A stretch of 64,000 nucleotides of DNA from Cryobacterium cryoconiti (GCF_004403065.1 NZ_SOHA01000005.1:1-64000); one strand, 5' to 3'. Positions 7,687 to 17,663 are shown, numbered from the stretch's first letter. Notes: generated by a model from the sequence alone, not told the origin. Program-made: numbers and translations.

Positions 7687-8426
7687 TGGACGGTCTGCTC
7701 CTGGTCAGCCTGGCCGCGGGCATCCTGACCGTCGCGGCACCCTGCGTGCTGCCGCTTCTGCCCGTGATCGTGGGGGGATCGATCGTGAGCGAGGAGGCCG
7801 ATCCGCGTCGGGCGCGCCTCCGCCCGCTGGTCATCGCGGCCTCCCTCGCCGTCAGCGTGGTCGCATTCACCCTGCTGCTCAAGGCGACCACGGCTCTGCT
7901 GGGTATTCCGCCGCAGGTGTGGCAGGTGATCGCCGGCGGCATCGTGGTGCTGCTGGGCGTGAACCTGCTGGTCCCCACGCTCTGGGAGCGGGTGTCCTCG
8001 GCCCTCGGCCTGCAGAACCGCAGCAACCGCGCCCTGGACGCGTCGATCGGACGCCAGAGCCTGGGCGGAGACATCCTCACAGGGGCGGCGCTCGGGCCGG
8101 TCTTCAGCAGCTGCAGCCCGACCTACGCGCTCATCGTCGCGACGGTGCTGCCGGTCTCCTTCGGCGAGGGTCTGCTCTACATCGTCGTCTATGCGGCCGG
8201 TCTGGCAGGCACGCTGATGCTCGTGGCGTACCTCGGCCGGTCCTTCGCCAAGCGACTGGGCTGGCTGGCCGATCCCGCAGGATGGTTCCGCCGGACCGTC
8301 GGCGTGGCCTTCATCCTGGTCGGGATGGCCGTTCTGTTCGGGCTCGACAAGACGCTGCAGTCGTTCATCCTCGATCTCGGCTGGTACGACCCGATCGCCG
8401 GGCTCGAGGAGCTCCTGCGCTCCTGA
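7686..8426 (+). CDS. ccdA: Cytochrome c biogenesis protein CcdA-type thiol:disulfide transporter
   Basis: 246 aa, six predicted membrane helices. It has the CcdA/DsbD-beta hallmarks: an APCVLPLLPVI motif in TM1 (Cys) and GPVFSSCSPTYALI in TM4 (second Cys). These two Cys relay electrons from cytosolic thioredoxin across the membrane. The GTG start at 7686 overlaps the TAG of the thioredoxin lipoprotein gene (TAGTG). No ccsA/resB genes follow, so the pair probably serves general extracytoplasmic reduction, not a full cytochrome c maturation operon. Confidence 0.9.
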   Translation: MDGLLLVSLAAGILTVAAPCVLPLLPVIVGGSIVSEEADPRRARLRPLVIAASLAVSVVAFTLLLKATTALLGIPPQVWQVIAGGIVVLLGVNLLVPTLWERVSSALGLQNRSNRALDASIGRQSLGGDILTGAALGPVFSSCSPTYALIVATVLPVSFGEGLLYIVVYAAGLAGTLMLVAYLGRSFAKRLGWLADPAGWFRRTVGVAFILVGMAVLFGLDKTLQSFILDLGWYDPIAGLEELLRS

Positions 8427-8449
8427 CCCTCCCGGCCAGGCCGAACCGG

Positions 8450-8755
8450 CTAGAGAAAGATCAGAACCAGACGCACCCCGACAGCCAGAATGGCGGTGCC
8501 CGACAGCGCCAGCGACGCGAGCACCAGCCCGCGACCGCGGGCGCCGGCCGGGATGACACCGTAGGCCCGGAGGGAGAGGGACAGCCCGATCAGAGCCGCG
8601 AACAGGGCAGGGAAAGGCAATAGGACCGCGAGGACGACGCTGACGACCGACACCCAGAAACCCGGCACCCGTCCCGGCGTCTTCGACCAGTCCAGGTGGG
8701 GTGCCCCGAGACCCAGCAGATTGTTGCCCTCCATGTTCGCGCGCGGGTCGTCCAC
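8450..8755 (-). CDS. Small membrane protein, DUF4190-like
   Basis: 101 aa from GTG 8755 with AAGGAG 7 nt upstream. A short polar N-terminus (DDPRANMEGNNLLGLG) precedes two or three hydrophobic segments (~30-60 and ~75-100) separated by a basic loop (GARGRG). The layout resembles the DUF4190 family; the function is unknown. It diverges from jetA. Confidence 0.6.
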   Translation of the reverse strand: MDDPRANMEGNNLLGLGAPHLDWSKTPGRVPGFWVSVVSVVLAVLLPFPALFAALIGLSLSLRAYGVIPAGARGRGLVLASLALSGTAILAVGVRLVLIFL

Positions 8756-8869
8756 TTGTCGCTCCTTCAGCTTGTCGTGACAGTCTCACACGCCAGGGCC
8801 CGTCAGACCGCGTCCCTGCCCGTGCGTGGGGGCGGCTACCCTTGAGGAGGCCCGGAAAGGAACTTCTAT

Positions 8870-10372
8870 ATGAGCGAGCTTGCGGGCGAACTGGCACGGG
8901 TGCGCGAAGCGTTCGACAAGCCCACCCTGCGCCTGCTGGACCGCAAGTGGGCGCCGTTCGTGCTCTTCGTGTTCAAGTCCTCCTTCAGCCGCGACCGGCG
9001 CAGCGTGCAGGCCGACCTGCTGCACGCCCAGGTCGACGCGTACCTCGCCGACCTGCGGTCGGTCGGCAGTGACGTCCCGGGAAAGACCGGCCGCGCCCTC
9101 TGCGTGCAGTGGATGAACGATCAGTGGCTCTACCGCGAAACGGGGGAGGGCGATGAGGAGCACTACTCGCTCACGTCGCATGCCCTCGAGGCGCTGTTGC
9201 TGGTCGAGAGCCTGTCCCGCGATCGGGCGTTGATCAGCGAATCCCGTCTCACCACGATCGTCGACACGGTGCGCCACCGCGCCACGCAGGCCAACCCTGA
9301 CCGGGAGGAGCGCATCCGTCGCCTCGACCAGGAGATCGCCGAGAAAACGGCCGAGCGTGACCGCCTCGCGGCCGGCGGCGAGATCGCCGCTGCCTCGAAC
9401 GAGCAGATGCACGAGGGCTATGTCAACCTGATCGACCTGATCAATCAGCTGCCCAGCGACTTCAAGCGCGTCGAAGAGTCCGTTGCCGCCATGCACCGGC
9501 AGATCGTCAACGACTTCCGCGGTGAGGAACGCCCGATCAGTGAGGTCCTCGACGAGTACCTCTCCAAAACGGATGCTCTGATGACGTCGACCCCGGAGGG
9601 CCGGGCCTTCGAGGGAGCCTTCGCTCTGCTCCGCAACGACGACCTCCTGCAGGAACTGGGCGACGACCTCGAGACGATCCTGCTGCACCCCTTCGCCCTC
9701 GAGCTCAGCTCCATCGAGCGTCGCGGCTTCATGGGCACCGTGCGCCTGATCCGGAAGGGCATCGACGCTGTGCTCACCCAGCGCAACGGGCTCACCACCA
9801 CGTTGCGCGAGCACATCGTCAACCACGACGTGGTCAAGGACCGTGAGCTCGAACGGCTGCTGCGCGAGATCAACAAGGAACTCGCCCTCTGGATGGAGAC
9901 CGCCGGGCCCCGCTCCACGGTCACCGCCGAACTCATGCCGGGAACCCTCGACGTGGAGCACCTCCGGGAGCGGTTCTACGATCCGGGTGCCCACCGGGCC
10001 CCGCCTGCGCTGCAGGATGTCTCCGACGACGCCCCGCTGCCGCCGAGTCTCGACGAGATGCGCCAGCAGGGCGGCCCGCTGCTGGGGGAGCTGCGCGACG
10101 CGATCGTGACGGCCTTCAGCCACGGCGAGGCGGCATCCGTCGGCGACGCGTTCAACGAGCTCGACCCTGCCCTGCGCAGGCCGGTCGAAATCCTGGGGAT
10201 GCTGCAGATCGCCACCCAGATCGACGCGGTCAGCCGGGCTCAAACCCTCGAGCGCTTCGAAACCGTCCGGCCGGACGGCTCCACCCGCAGCTTCGCGGTG
10301 CCCCGAATCATGCTCAACGACGACGAAACCGCGGCGCTGTCCGCCCTGAACTACGGATCTGACGATGACTGA
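8870..10372 (+). CDS. jetA: JetA / MksF-like kleisin subunit (DUF3375)
   Basis: 500 aa. DUF3375-type protein: residues ~10-75 read [17 protein letters not shown] then [15 protein letters not shown], followed by a winged-helix segment ([20 protein letters not shown]) and long helices through the middle ([20 protein letters not shown]). In Wadjet type I and MksBEF systems this is the kleisin-like bridge of an SMC complex. AAAGGA precedes the ATG. It overlaps jetB by 8 nt, so the three subunits are made together. Wadjet restricts circular plasmids by loop extrusion followed by cleavage. Confidence 0.9.
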   Translation: MSELAGELARVREAFDKPTLRLLDRKWAPFVLFVFKSSFSRDRRSVQADLLHAQVDAYLADLRSVGSDVPGKTGRALCVQWMNDQWLYRETGEGDEEHYSLTSHALEALLLVESLSRDRALISESRLTTIVDTVRHRATQANPDREERIRRLDQEIAEKTAERDRLAAGGEIAAASNEQMHEGYVNLIDLINQLPSDFKRVEESVAAMHRQIVNDFRGEERPISEVLDEYLSKTDALMTSTPEGRAFEGAFALLRNDDLLQELGDDLETILLHPFALELSSIERRGFMGTVRLIRKGIDAVLTQRNGLTTTLREHIVNHDVVKDRELERLLREINKELALWMETAGPRSTVTAELMPGTLDVEHLRERFYDPGAHRAPPALQDVSDDAPLPPSLDEMRQQGGPLLGELRDAIVTAFSHGEAASVGDAFNELDPALRRPVEILGMLQIATQIDAVSRAQTLERFETVRPDGSTRSFAVPRIMLNDDETAALSALNYGSDDD

Positions 10373-11075
10373 CGAGCACACTGACGAGCCCACCGATTTC
10401 GACTCACCCAGCTTTTCCCTGTTCGAGGGCGATGAGGGCGGGCTCACGGTGGAGCAGCGCCGCACCCTGGTGCTGCTGCTGAAGCACCGCTACATCTCCG
10501 CTGCGCTGCAGCCGGCCGAGTGGCAGACCCTGCTGCGCTCCGAGAGCCTGCTCACGTCGCGCCTGAACGACATGTTCCTCGACCTGCACATCGACCGGCA
10601 CTACGAGGTGGCGTTCAAACGGCAGGCGGTGGCCGAGGGCGGTGACCGGTTCCCCACCCTGCTGCACGACGTGTCCTACACGCGCGAAGAGACCATTCTG
10701 CTGGTGCTGCTGCGCCAGCGCTTCCGCAGCGAACGGGCGAACGGCCAGGACATCGTCATCGTGGACCGCGTCAACCTGGTCGAGAACGTCGGGCATTTCC
10801 GGCCCGAGCACGCCACCGACCGCTGGGGCGACGCACGCCGGGCCGCGGCAGCGGTGGACGCACTCGCCAAGGCGCGGGTGCTGCTGAAGACGAGCGACCC
10901 CGACCGGTTCCGTGTCTCCGCCGTGATCGAGGTGCTGCTGCCGGTCGAACGCCTGAGTGAACTGCTCGAATGGCTGGTCAGCCACAACGCCGATCCCGGC
11001 TCTTCAGCGCAATTACCGGAGCACGCCGACCTCGACCTCGCCGATCTCACCGCTCTGCCGGAGGCCCTCGCATGA
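10365..11075 (+). CDS. jetB: JetB / MksE-like KITE subunit (DUF4194)
   Basis: 236 aa. After a short acidic N-terminus come two winged-helix-like units: [38 protein letters not shown] and [14 protein letters not shown]. It matches the DUF4194/JetB position and size. In the complex it is the KITE subunit binding the kleisin JetA and the JetC heads. It overlaps jetA by 8 nt and jetC by 4 nt (ATGA). Confidence 0.9.
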   Translation: MTDEHTDEPTDFDSPSFSLFEGDEGGLTVEQRRTLVLLLKHRYISAALQPAEWQTLLRSESLLTSRLNDMFLDLHIDRHYEVAFKRQAVAEGGDRFPTLLHDVSYTREETILLVLLRQRFRSERANGQDIVIVDRVNLVENVGHFRPEHATDRWGDARRAAAAVDALAKARVLLKTSDPDRFRVSAVIEVLLPVERLSELLEWLVSHNADPGSSAQLPEHADLDLADLTALPEALA

Positions 11076-14000
11076 CCGACTCCCCGCTGTTCTTCGTCGA
11101 CGGTCTGACCGAGGGCACCACGCAGTGGCGCGCCGAATCGTTCCAGATGGTCAACTGGGGCGGATTCCAGGGCCACCACGAGATCGCCTTCGCGCCGACG
11201 GCCACCCTGGTCTCCGGGGCCTCCGGAACCGGCAAGAGCAGCCTGCTCGACGCCTACCTCGCCCTGATGATGCCCTCGGACACCCCGTTCAACGGCGCGT
11301 CCAACGACGCCGGCTCGGGGCGTGCGCGCAGCGCCGACCAGCGCAGCCTGATGACCTATCTCAAGGGCAAGACCGACGCCAACCGGGAGGCCGGCACGGG
11401 GGAGTTGCAGGACCAGGTGCTCCGCGGTGCCAACGAGTCCACCTGGGGTGCCGTTGCCATGACCTTCATCGACGACAACCAGCGCCGGTTCACCGTATTG
11501 CGGGCCTATTTCGTGCCTCGCGGCGGCACCCGGTTCGCCGATATCACCATGAAGATGGCCACGATCGACGGCTACCTCGACCTGCGCGACCTGGCCGAAG
11601 TGACCGAGTCCCGGTTCGACAAGCGCGCCCTGAAATCCCGGTTCCCCGAACTGGATGTCTTCGACACCTACGCGGCGTTCGCCCAGACCCTCTACACCCG
11701 CCTCGGCATCGGCGCCAACGGCGAGGGCGGCAAGGCCCTGCGGCTGCTCGCCCGCATCCAGGCCGGCCAGCAGGTCAAGACGGTCGACGGGCTCTACAAG
11801 TCGATGGTGCTGGAGGAACCGGCCACCTATGCCGCCGCCGACAAGGCCGTCGCCCACTTCGAAGACCTGGAACGCTCCTACGGGGCCATGGTCGCCGAGG
11901 CGCAGAAGGCCAAGGTGCTCGAACGCCTGCCCGATCTGCACAACGCCTATGAGACGGCCACCGACAAGGCCGACCTGATCGACACGTTCGGCGTGCACCG
12001 CTCGGGCGACACCCCCTTCGTGCTCTGGCAGCTGCGCACCGAGCACACCCTGCTCGAGGGAGCCGCCGACGCCAACCGGCTGCAGCGCCGTGAAACCCAG
12101 GTGCGGCAAACGGCGGCGCGGGATGCCGAAACCGAGTTGAAGGTTCGGGTCGCCGACCTCCAGCGTCAGCAGCGCGAGAACGGCGGAGACGTTCTCGTCA
12201 GCCTGCAGAACGAGCTCGGACAGCTGAGAGACAAACGTGACGACGTGGCCGCCGAACGGGCGAAGTTCGACGAGCGGATCCAGCCGCTCGGGCTCTCCAT
12301 CGACTCCGCCGACGACTTCGACCGGGCCCGCGCCGACGCCGACGCGTTCCTGGCCGGCTTTCCCTCCGCGGAGACCGACCTGGAGGATGAGCGCACCGCG
12401 GTGCAGCGCACCGCCTACCCGATCGAGGAGAACCTCCGCGTCCTGAAACAGGAGCACACGTTCCTCTCGGGCCGGGCCAGCCTGGTCCCACAGCACCTGC
12501 ACAGCGCGCGGCTGCTGATCGCCGAGGCGTCGGGTATCCCCGCCGAGGAACTGCCGTTCCTGGCCGAGCTGATCGATCTGGCCCCCGGCGAAGAGTCCTG
12601 GCGGCAGGCGGCCGAGGTCACCCTCGCCTCCGTCTCGCGCGTCATGCTTGTCGACGAGACCCGCCTGCGTGCACTCAGCCTGGCCATCGACCCTTTGCGC
12701 ATCCCGGTGCGCATCCACTTCGAGGGGGTTCCCCTGCGGGGCCATCAGGAGATCGACGGCGACCCCCGCTTCGTGTCGGGCAAACTCGTCTTCACGGACT
12801 CGCCCTTCAGCGGCTGGGTGCAGGATCGGGTGCAGGCCGCGAACCTCGACGCGGAGTGCGTCGCCACGGCGGCCGACCTGGGCGGGAACGGCCCTCGGGT
12901 CACGCCGAGCGGGCAGACCCGCAACGGCTCCCGCGGCGCCCACGGCTGGAACAGCGACCAGAAGTCGATCATCGGCTTCTCCAGCCGCACCCGCCTGCAG
13001 GACATCGACGGGGAGCTGGCCCGCCTGCGGCTCACGGCCGACACCCTGGCACGGGAGGCATCCGGTCTCGGTTCGCGCCTGGCCGACCTGCGAGCCCGCA
13101 ACGCGGCGCACCGGGTCGTCGCCGACGCCGTCTTTTCGGTCATCGACGTGGCCGCCGCGGACGCCCGCATCACCGACAAGCAGGCCGAACGGGAGAGGGT
13201 CCTCGCCGACAGTGACGTGCTTCGCGCGCTGAAAGACGAGGAAGAGCGGCTGGCGGCCGAGCTGGAGGCCGCGCAGAAGCAGAAGCACGCCACCGAGGGA
13301 GCGCTGCAGGCCCTCGTGACCGAGCAGGGCCGGATCGTGGACCGGCAGGATGCCGTCACCAGCCGGCTCGATCGCATCGACGGTGACCCGGAAGCCGCTC
13401 TGCAGCTGTCCGAGGAGCATGCCACCCACCTCGACGCGCAGTTCGCGGCCGTCGCCGACCAGCACGATCTCGACGCGTTCGACGGGGCCATCAAACGCCT
13501 GCGCGAGCGCCTGACCGAGCAGTCCAGCCAGGACCGGGACAGCGCCGCCGGCGCCCGCAACACCCTGATCGGCATCTTCGAGACCTTCCAGAGCCGCTGG
13601 CCTGACCCCAATATCGGCGTCTCGCTCGATTCCTACCCGAGCTACCGGGACATCCTCGACGCCGTCTACACGCTCGGACTTCATGAGCGACGCCAGGAAT
13701 GGAAACGGCGCCTGGCGCTCTGGAGCGGTCAAGACCTGGTTCCGCTGGTCGGGGCCTTCACCACCTCCATCGAGGAGATCGAGGATCGGCTTCGCCCGAT
13801 CAACGAGATCCTCACCACCCTGCCGTTCGGCGCCGGGCGCGACCGGCTCCAGATCAGTCTGCGCCGCCTGCACCGCGACGATGCCACCGCGTTCCGCAAG
13901 GAGCTCAAGGCTCTGTCCGGGGGATCCACCGTCGCCTTCACCGACGAGCAGACCGAGAGCCGGTTCACCCGGCTGCAGGCGTTCATGGGGCTGATCCGCC

Positions 14001-14464
14001 GTCCCGCCGACGGGTCCCGGCAGGACACGCAGCGCGACCTGCTGCTCGATGTGCGCCGGCACGTGGAGATCACCGCCGTGCGTACCACCCCCGACGGTGT
14101 GGAGGTCAGCACCTACTCCTCTCTCGGCGGCAAGAGCGGTGGCGAGTCCCAGGAGCTGGTGGCCTTCGTCGTCGGAGCCGCCCTGCGGTTCCAGCTCGGC
14201 GACGAGAGCCGCACCCGCCCGCGCTTCGCCCCGGTCTTCCTCGACGAGGGATTCGTGAAATCGGACTCCGAATTCGCCGGCCGGGCTGTGGCCGCCTGGA
14301 AGGGGCTGGGCTTCCAGCTCATCATCGGTTCCCCGCTTGACAAGGTCACGGCGCTCGAGCCGCACATGGAACTGGTGCTCTCGATGACCAAGAACAACAC
14401 GACGGGGTTCTCGTACATCACCCCGCTGTCCTCGCCGCAGCCGGTTCCGCAACCCACACGGTAG
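11072..14464 (+). CDS. jetC: JetC / MksB-like SMC-type ATPase
   Basis: 1130 aa from ATG 11072 (an earlier in-frame start would lie inside jetB). Walker [21 protein letters not shown] (~49-68). Long coiled-coil regions follow (~290-480 and ~670-860) around a central hinge-like segment. ABC signature: [13 protein letters not shown] (~1018-1030); Walker [11 protein letters not shown] (~1052-1061). This head-coil-hinge plan is MukB/SbcC-like, as in JetC and MksB. ATP-driven DNA loop extrusion is established for the family. The gene normally followed by jetD is here followed by an unrelated DUF4383 gene. Confidence 0.93.
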   Translation: MTDSPLFFVDGLTEGTTQWRAESFQMVNWGGFQGHHEIAFAPTATLVSGASGTGKSSLLDAYLALMMPSDTPFNGASNDAGSGRARSADQRSLMTYLKGKTDANREAGTGELQDQVLRGANESTWGAVAMTFIDDNQRRFTVLRAYFVPRGGTRFADITMKMATIDGYLDLRDLAEVTESRFDKRALKSRFPELDVFDTYAAFAQTLYTRLGIGANGEGGKALRLLARIQAGQQVKTVDGLYKSMVLEEPATYAAADKAVAHFEDLERSYGAMVAEAQKAKVLERLPDLHNAYETATDKADLIDTFGVHRSGDTPFVLWQLRTEHTLLEGAADANRLQRRETQVRQTAARDAETELKVRVADLQRQQRENGGDVLVSLQNELGQLRDKRDDVAAERAKFDERIQPLGLSIDSADDFDRARADADAFLAGFPSAETDLEDERTAVQRTAYPIEENLRVLKQEHTFLSGRASLVPQHLHSARLLIAEASGIPAEELPFLAELIDLAPGEESWRQAAEVTLASVSRVMLVDETRLRALSLAIDPLRIPVRIHFEGVPLRGHQEIDGDPRFVSGKLVFTDSPFSGWVQDRVQAANLDAECVATAADLGGNGPRVTPSGQTRNGSRGAHGWNSDQKSIIGFSSRTRLQDIDGELARLRLTADTLAREASGLGSRLADLRARNAAHRVVADAVFSVIDVAAADARITDKQAERERVLADSDVLRALKDEEERLAAELEAAQKQKHATEGALQALVTEQGRIVDRQDAVTSRLDRIDGDPEAALQLSEEHATHLDAQFAAVADQHDLDAFDGAIKRLRERLTEQSSQDRDSAAGARNTLIGIFETFQSRWPDPNIGVSLDSYPSYRDILDAVYTLGLHERRQEWKRRLALWSGQDLVPLVGAFTTSIEEIEDRLRPINEILTTLPFGAGRDRLQISLRRLHRDDATAFRKELKALSGGSTVAFTDEQTESRFTRLQAFMGLIRRPADGSRQDTQRDLLLDVRRHVEITAVRTTPDGVEVSTYSSLGGKSGGESQELVAFVVGAALRFQLGDESRTRPRFAPVFLDEGFVKSDSEFAGRAVAAWKGLGFQLIIGSPLDKVTALEPHMELVLSMTKNNTTGFSYITPLSSPQPVPQPTR

Positions 14465-14554
14465 GGCCTTGCGCGTTGTCCGCACCGGGCGAAAACTGGG
14501 AATGTTCCACCAACACCTTGTGTACCAACAAATGTGGTCCTAAGGAGGCCCGCA

Positions 14555-15004
14555 ATGACTAGTTCCCTCAACCGGATGTTCGGAATCGTCCTCGGAGCAC
14601 TGTTCCTCCTCCTCGGCCTGCTCGGCTTCACTGCGACAGGCAACGTCGGCTTCGTTGCGACGGAGGGTGGCTTGCTCCTTGGCACCTTCGAGGTCAACCC
14701 GATGCTCAACGTGGTCTACATGCTCCTCGGAGCGGCCCTGCTGATCGGCGGGGTGGCCAGTGTCCGGGCGGCGAAGATCGTCAACGGAACCGTCGGTGGC
14801 ATCCTGCTGCTGATGGGTATCATCGGCTTCTTCATCGTCGGCACCGAGTTCAACTATCTCGCGCTGAACACGGCCGATCACGTCCTGAACCTCGTGACCG
14901 GAGTGGCACTGCTCGGCGTCGCCCTGGCGGCGGAGAGGCGTGCGACACCGGCGATGACAACCACCGCGCAGAAGCAGAGCACCTACACCAGCGACACCGA
15001 GTGA
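14555..15004 (+). CDS. DUF4383 membrane protein
   Basis: 149 aa from ATG 14555, with AAGGAGG 6 nt upstream. Four hydrophobic helices alternate with short loops (GIVLGALFLLLGLLGF, LNVVYMLLGAALLIGGVA, GGILLLMGIIGFFIVG, NLVTGVALLGVALAAE). The conserved N/D-rich positions (FEVNPMLN, LALNTADHVLN) fit DUF4383. Unknown function. It has its own strong RBS and lies 90 nt after jetC, so it need not belong to that operon. Confidence 0.8.
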   Translation: MTSSLNRMFGIVLGALFLLLGLLGFTATGNVGFVATEGGLLLGTFEVNPMLNVVYMLLGAALLIGGVASVRAAKIVNGTVGGILLLMGIIGFFIVGTEFNYLALNTADHVLNLVTGVALLGVALAAERRATPAMTTTAQKQSTYTSDTE

Positions 15005-15016
15005 CACGCACCGGAT

Positions 15017-15045
15017 CAGGGCCTTCGTCGAGGAGGAGGGCCCTG
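15017..15045 (+). terminator. Hairpin after DUF4383 gene, possible terminator
   Basis: CAGGGCC (15017-15023) pairs with GGCCCTG (15039-15045) across a 15-nt loop. The only following pyrimidine run is short (TTCC), so termination is uncertain. Confidence 0.35.
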
Positions 15046-15079
15046 GTTCCAGCGCGTCTGCCCGCTAAGATTTTGTAGC

Positions 15080-15637
15080 GTGACCGCTATCAAGCTGATC
15101 GTCGATGAGGGGCTCACAATCGCGCTCTCCGCCGTTCGTATGGCGGTCAAGAACGACATCATCGTGGGTGCGCTCGGCGAGCATTCCGACTACGACCCCG
15201 AGCACTATGCGGCGATGGCGCGGCACGAGTTGCACCTGCTCACTCGTCAAAACGAGGAATACGCCCTGCGAGTGAAGCAAATGCGCAGGGCGCTGATCAA
15301 ATCACGGTGGACCGCCGACCTTTCGGAAGACCAGATCCACGACATCAGCCAGCTCAAGCTCCGCCGGCGCGTGCACGAGAAGCTGGCGGTGGCTCTGGAG
15401 GAAGTGGCCGCGGACGACGATCGGGTCGCGCGTCTCGTGCGCCGGGCCCAGCGCGCCGCGAGCGACGAGGTCAGCGACGCGGTGTCCTCACGCCTGATCA
15501 AGTTGAACATCGACTGGCGGGATCCCGACTACGAGGAACGCCGGGCGGCACGCACCGAAGTGTTCCTGCACATCGACCTGGCCCTGCTCAAGCTGAAGCA
15601 CGATGCGGCGATCGGCGCCGACGCCAGCGACTACTGA
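15080..15637 (+). CDS. Hypothetical cytosolic helical protein
   Basis: 185 aa from GTG 15080, with a possible -10 TAAGAT at 15066-15071. No signal peptide or membrane segment. The middle is strongly helical and charged (LHLLTRQNEEYALRVKQMRR; LKLRRRVHEKLAVALEEVAA), and the C-terminus contains IDWRDPDYEERRAARTEVFL. I do not recognise a family with confidence; similar proteins occur in Microbacteriaceae as uncharacterised. Codon use is like its neighbours, so it is a real gene. Confidence 0.7.
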   Translation: MTAIKLIVDEGLTIALSAVRMAVKNDIIVGALGEHSDYDPEHYAAMARHELHLLTRQNEEYALRVKQMRRALIKSRWTADLSEDQIHDISQLKLRRRVHEKLAVALEEVAADDDRVARLVRRAQRAASDEVSDAVSSRLIKLNIDWRDPDYEERRAARTEVFLHIDLALLKLKHDAAIGADASDY

Positions 15638-15669
15638 CGCGGCCGCCGGCGCCGACGGCCGGACGGCGC

Positions 15670-15837
15670 TCAGCTGCGGGAGAAAAGCCGGGCGAAGAAA
15701 CCGGGGGTGGGTGCATCGTTCTCGTGGCCGCGGCACCGCTGTGCTCCCGGAACGCCTCGCATCACCTGGTCGACGTGCTGACCGCACCCGGCCCAGGTCG
15801 TTTTTCCGCACTTCTTACACGTAACTTGACGGCACAT
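15670..15837 (-). CDS. 55-aa Cys-rich zinc-ribbon-like conserved small protein
   Basis: ATG at 15837, TGA at 15670-15672, 55 codons plus stop, with AAAGGGA ~6 nt before the ATG. The N-terminal two thirds read VTCKKCGKTTWAGCGQHVDQ, then VMRGVPGAQRCRGH. The CxxC, GCGxH and later Cys/His residues suggest a metal-binding knuckle. I recall this CGKTTW-GCGxH pattern from small conserved proteins in many actinobacteria. The tail FFARLFSRS is basic and amphipathic. A 16-bp CsoR-type palindrome lies 36 nt upstream. Function unknown. Confidence 0.75.
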   Translation of the reverse strand: MCRQVTCKKCGKTTWAGCGQHVDQVMRGVPGAQRCRGHENDAPTPGFFARLFSRS

Positions 15838-15872
15838 CTGTTGATCCCTTTCGTTGAACTTGTCTGCTCAAC

Positions 15873-15888
15873 ATACCCCATGGGGTAT
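15873..15888 (-). promoter_or_regulatory. Perfect palindrome ATACCCCATGGGGTAT, CsoR-family-type operator
   Basis: A 16-bp perfect inverted repeat with the ATACCCC/GGGGTAT arms characteristic of operators for CsoR/CstR/RcnR-family repressors. It sits 36-51 nt upstream of the 55-aa gene start and is followed on the other side only by the 3' end of the DoxX gene, so the small gene is the only plausible target. No CsoR gene is in the window. Confidence 0.55.
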
Positions 15889-15946
15889 CGGATTTGCCGT
15901 ATGGATCCTGAATACGTGGCTGAATCAGTCGCGAATCAGTCGCACG

Positions 15947-16396
15947 TCAGGAGTCCTTCCGGCTCGCACGCCAGGCACGCCACGCTCCGGTCGACCACAG
16001 TGCCCACAGCACGAGCACCGGCTGGAACAGCAGGCGGATGCCGCGGGCGACGTCCGTGTCCAGGCCGAACGAATCCGTCTGCGTCACGAACTGGGAGATA
16101 TTGCCCGGGAAGATCGCCAGGAAGAACACGGCCACGACCCAGCCCACCTGAACCTGGCGCCGGGCCAGCAACAGCAGCGCCAGGCCCAGGGTGATCTCCA
16201 CCACTCCGGACGCGAGCACGACGAAATCGCCCTCGAGCGGTAGCCAGGTGGGCACCTGGGCGAGGAACGCCTGCCTGTTCCAGGCCAGGTGGCTGATCCC
16301 GGCGAAGAGCAGGAACGCTCCCAGGGCCAACCGGGCGATCAACCGGGCGATCGAGGTCACGGTACGACCGGTTCCAGGTGCTCCGCCAGCGGTCAT
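15947..16396 (-). CDS. DoxX-like membrane protein
   Basis: 149 aa from ATG 16396, which overlaps the upstream gene's stop (ATGA). Four hydrophobic helices: IARLALGAFLLFAGISHLAW, VVLASGVVEITLGLALLLLA, VGWVVAVFFLAIFPGNISQF and LLFQPVLVLWALWST. The pattern with NISQF(V)T and an internal R fits DoxX/DoxD-related proteins, four-helix membrane proteins linked to redox or thiol stress in some bacteria. Third gene of a coupled operon pfkB-like - 102 aa - doxX. Confidence 0.75.
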   Translation of the reverse strand: MTAGGAPGTGRTVTSIARLIARLALGAFLLFAGISHLAWNRQAFLAQVPTWLPLEGDFVVLASGVVEITLGLALLLLARRQVQVGWVVAVFFLAIFPGNISQFVTQTDSFGLDTDVARGIRLLFQPVLVLWALWSTGAWRAWRASRKDS

Positions 16397-16701
16397 GCGG
16401 CGACCTTCGCGGCGATTTCGGCGTCGGTCCGGGCGTTGAAGACGCCCCACATCATGTGTGTCGGTCCGCTGCCGTCGCTACCGGGCGCCGCGGGGCGGCT
16501 GACCCAGCGCTCGGCTGCGGCGGTGGCGCCGAGCGCAGCCAGGGACGGGGCGATGCGAGTCTTGCGTAACGTGCCGGCCATCACCCTGCCGTCGGCGGCG
16601 AGCCGCCACCCGCGGCTGGCGGCGAGCACCTGCCCGACCTCCTCGTCGGTGAGCCAGCGGGAAAAGCTGCGGCTGGGCGGATCAATCGCGGTGAGTCTCA
16701 T
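16393..16701 (-). CDS. Hypothetical 102-aa protein
   Basis: 102 aa. ATG 16701 overlaps the stop of the kinase gene and its own stop overlaps the doxX start, both by 4 nt. Contains FSRWLTDEEVGQVLAASRGW and WRLAADGRVMAGTLRKTR, with no membrane segment or Cys. I do not recognise the family. The tight coupling on both sides makes it a genuine gene. Confidence 0.65.
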   Translation of the reverse strand: MRLTAIDPPSRSFSRWLTDEEVGQVLAASRGWRLAADGRVMAGTLRKTRIAPSLAALGATAAAERWVSRPAAPGSDGSGPTHMMWGVFNARTDAEIAAKVAA

Positions 16702-17657
16702 GCGAGCGCCACCAGGTCGGCTTCCAGCCGCTCGACGTCGGCACGGTGGCAGAGCTCCGTGGCCGGGGTCATGGCGGTGGCGCTGCCGGCGGCGACGGCA
16801 GCCCGGAAGGCCCGGTCCACCGGGTGCCCCTGCGCGATCCGCAGGACGAAGGCGCCGAGAAAGCTGTCGCCGGCCCCGACGGTGCTCTTCACCTCGACCT
16901 GCGGCACCCCGAGACGGATGATCCCGCTGGTCGTGGCGAGCACGGCACCCGCTCCGCCGAGCGTCAGGGCGACGATCTGCGCCGATCCGCGGGCGACGAG
17001 CTCGGCGGCCGCGTCGATCTTGCTCTGCTCGGTGTCGAGGGTTGCACCGACGAGCTCACCCAGCTCGCGTCCGCTGGGTTTGACCAGGTAGACACCCTCC
17101 GCGAGCGCCGCAGCGAGCGCCGGGCCGGACGTGTCCACGACGCAGTGGGCGCCGCGCTCGTTCGCGAGCCGGGTCACCCGGGCATAGAAGTCGTCCGGCA
17201 CTCCCGGCGGCAGGCTGCCGCTGGCGACCACATAGCCGCCCACCGGTATCGCCTCTTCGACGACGGAGAGACAGGCCCGCCACTCGGCTTCACTGAGCTC
17301 GGGACCCTCCAGCACGAAGCGGAACTGCTTGCCCGTTCCCGTCTCATCGACGGTGAAGCTTTCGCGGGTGCTTCCCTGGATCGGCACCGCCAGGGTCGGG
17401 ATGCGCTCGGCTTCGATCAACCGGCGGAAGGCCTCCCCGGTCGGGCCGCCGGCGGTGTAGACGGCGAGGGCCTGCCCGCCGAGCCGTTGCACCACCCGGG
17501 CCACGTTCACGCCGCCGCCGCCCGGGTCGAGGCGGGACCGGCCGCAGCGCATCTTGTGCTCGCTGACCACCTGCTCGGTCGACGTGCTCACGTCGAGTGC
17601 GGGGTTGACGGTGAGGGTGAGAATCGGCCGCACAGTAGCGGCCCGGGAGACGTCCAT
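16698..17657 (-). CDS. PfkB-family hexose kinase (1-phosphofructokinase / Pfk-2 type)
   Basis: 319 aa from ATG 17657, chosen because a TACGCT -10 lies exactly 6 nt upstream; the frame stays open further but that part looks non-coding. PfkB signatures: DPGGGGVNVARVVQRLGG near residue 45, the VVASGSLPPGVPDDFYARV substrate region, YLVKPSGRELGELVG, and the C-terminal KSTVGAGDSFLGAFVLRIAQ with the catalytic Asp in GAGD. Likely ATP-dependent phosphorylation of fructose-6-P, fructose-1-P or tagatose-6-P; no PTS or aldolase neighbours decide the substrate. Confidence 0.85.
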   Translation of the reverse strand: MDVSRAATVRPILTLTVNPALDVSTSTEQVVSEHKMRCGRSRLDPGGGGVNVARVVQRLGGQALAVYTAGGPTGEAFRRLIEAERIPTLAVPIQGSTRESFTVDETGTGKQFRFVLEGPELSEAEWRACLSVVEEAIPVGGYVVASGSLPPGVPDDFYARVTRLANERGAHCVVDTSGPALAAALAEGVYLVKPSGRELGELVGATLDTEQSKIDAAAELVARGSAQIVALTLGGAGAVLATTSGIIRLGVPQVEVKSTVGAGDSFLGAFVLRIAQGHPVDRAFRAAVAAGSATAMTPATELCHRADVERLEADLVALA

Positions 17658-17663
17658 GTCCCC

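Noticed and set aside
10676-14485. Very long open frame antisense to jetB/jetC
   Set aside because: Antisense frames stay open in high-GC genes. The translation is Gly/Arg/His/Val-rich noise with no motif, while the sense strand encodes a complete SMC ATPase.
14555-15004. Candidate JetD after jetC
   Set aside because: The protein is a 149-aa four-helix DUF4383 membrane protein, far too small and without any nuclease or Toprim-like motif.
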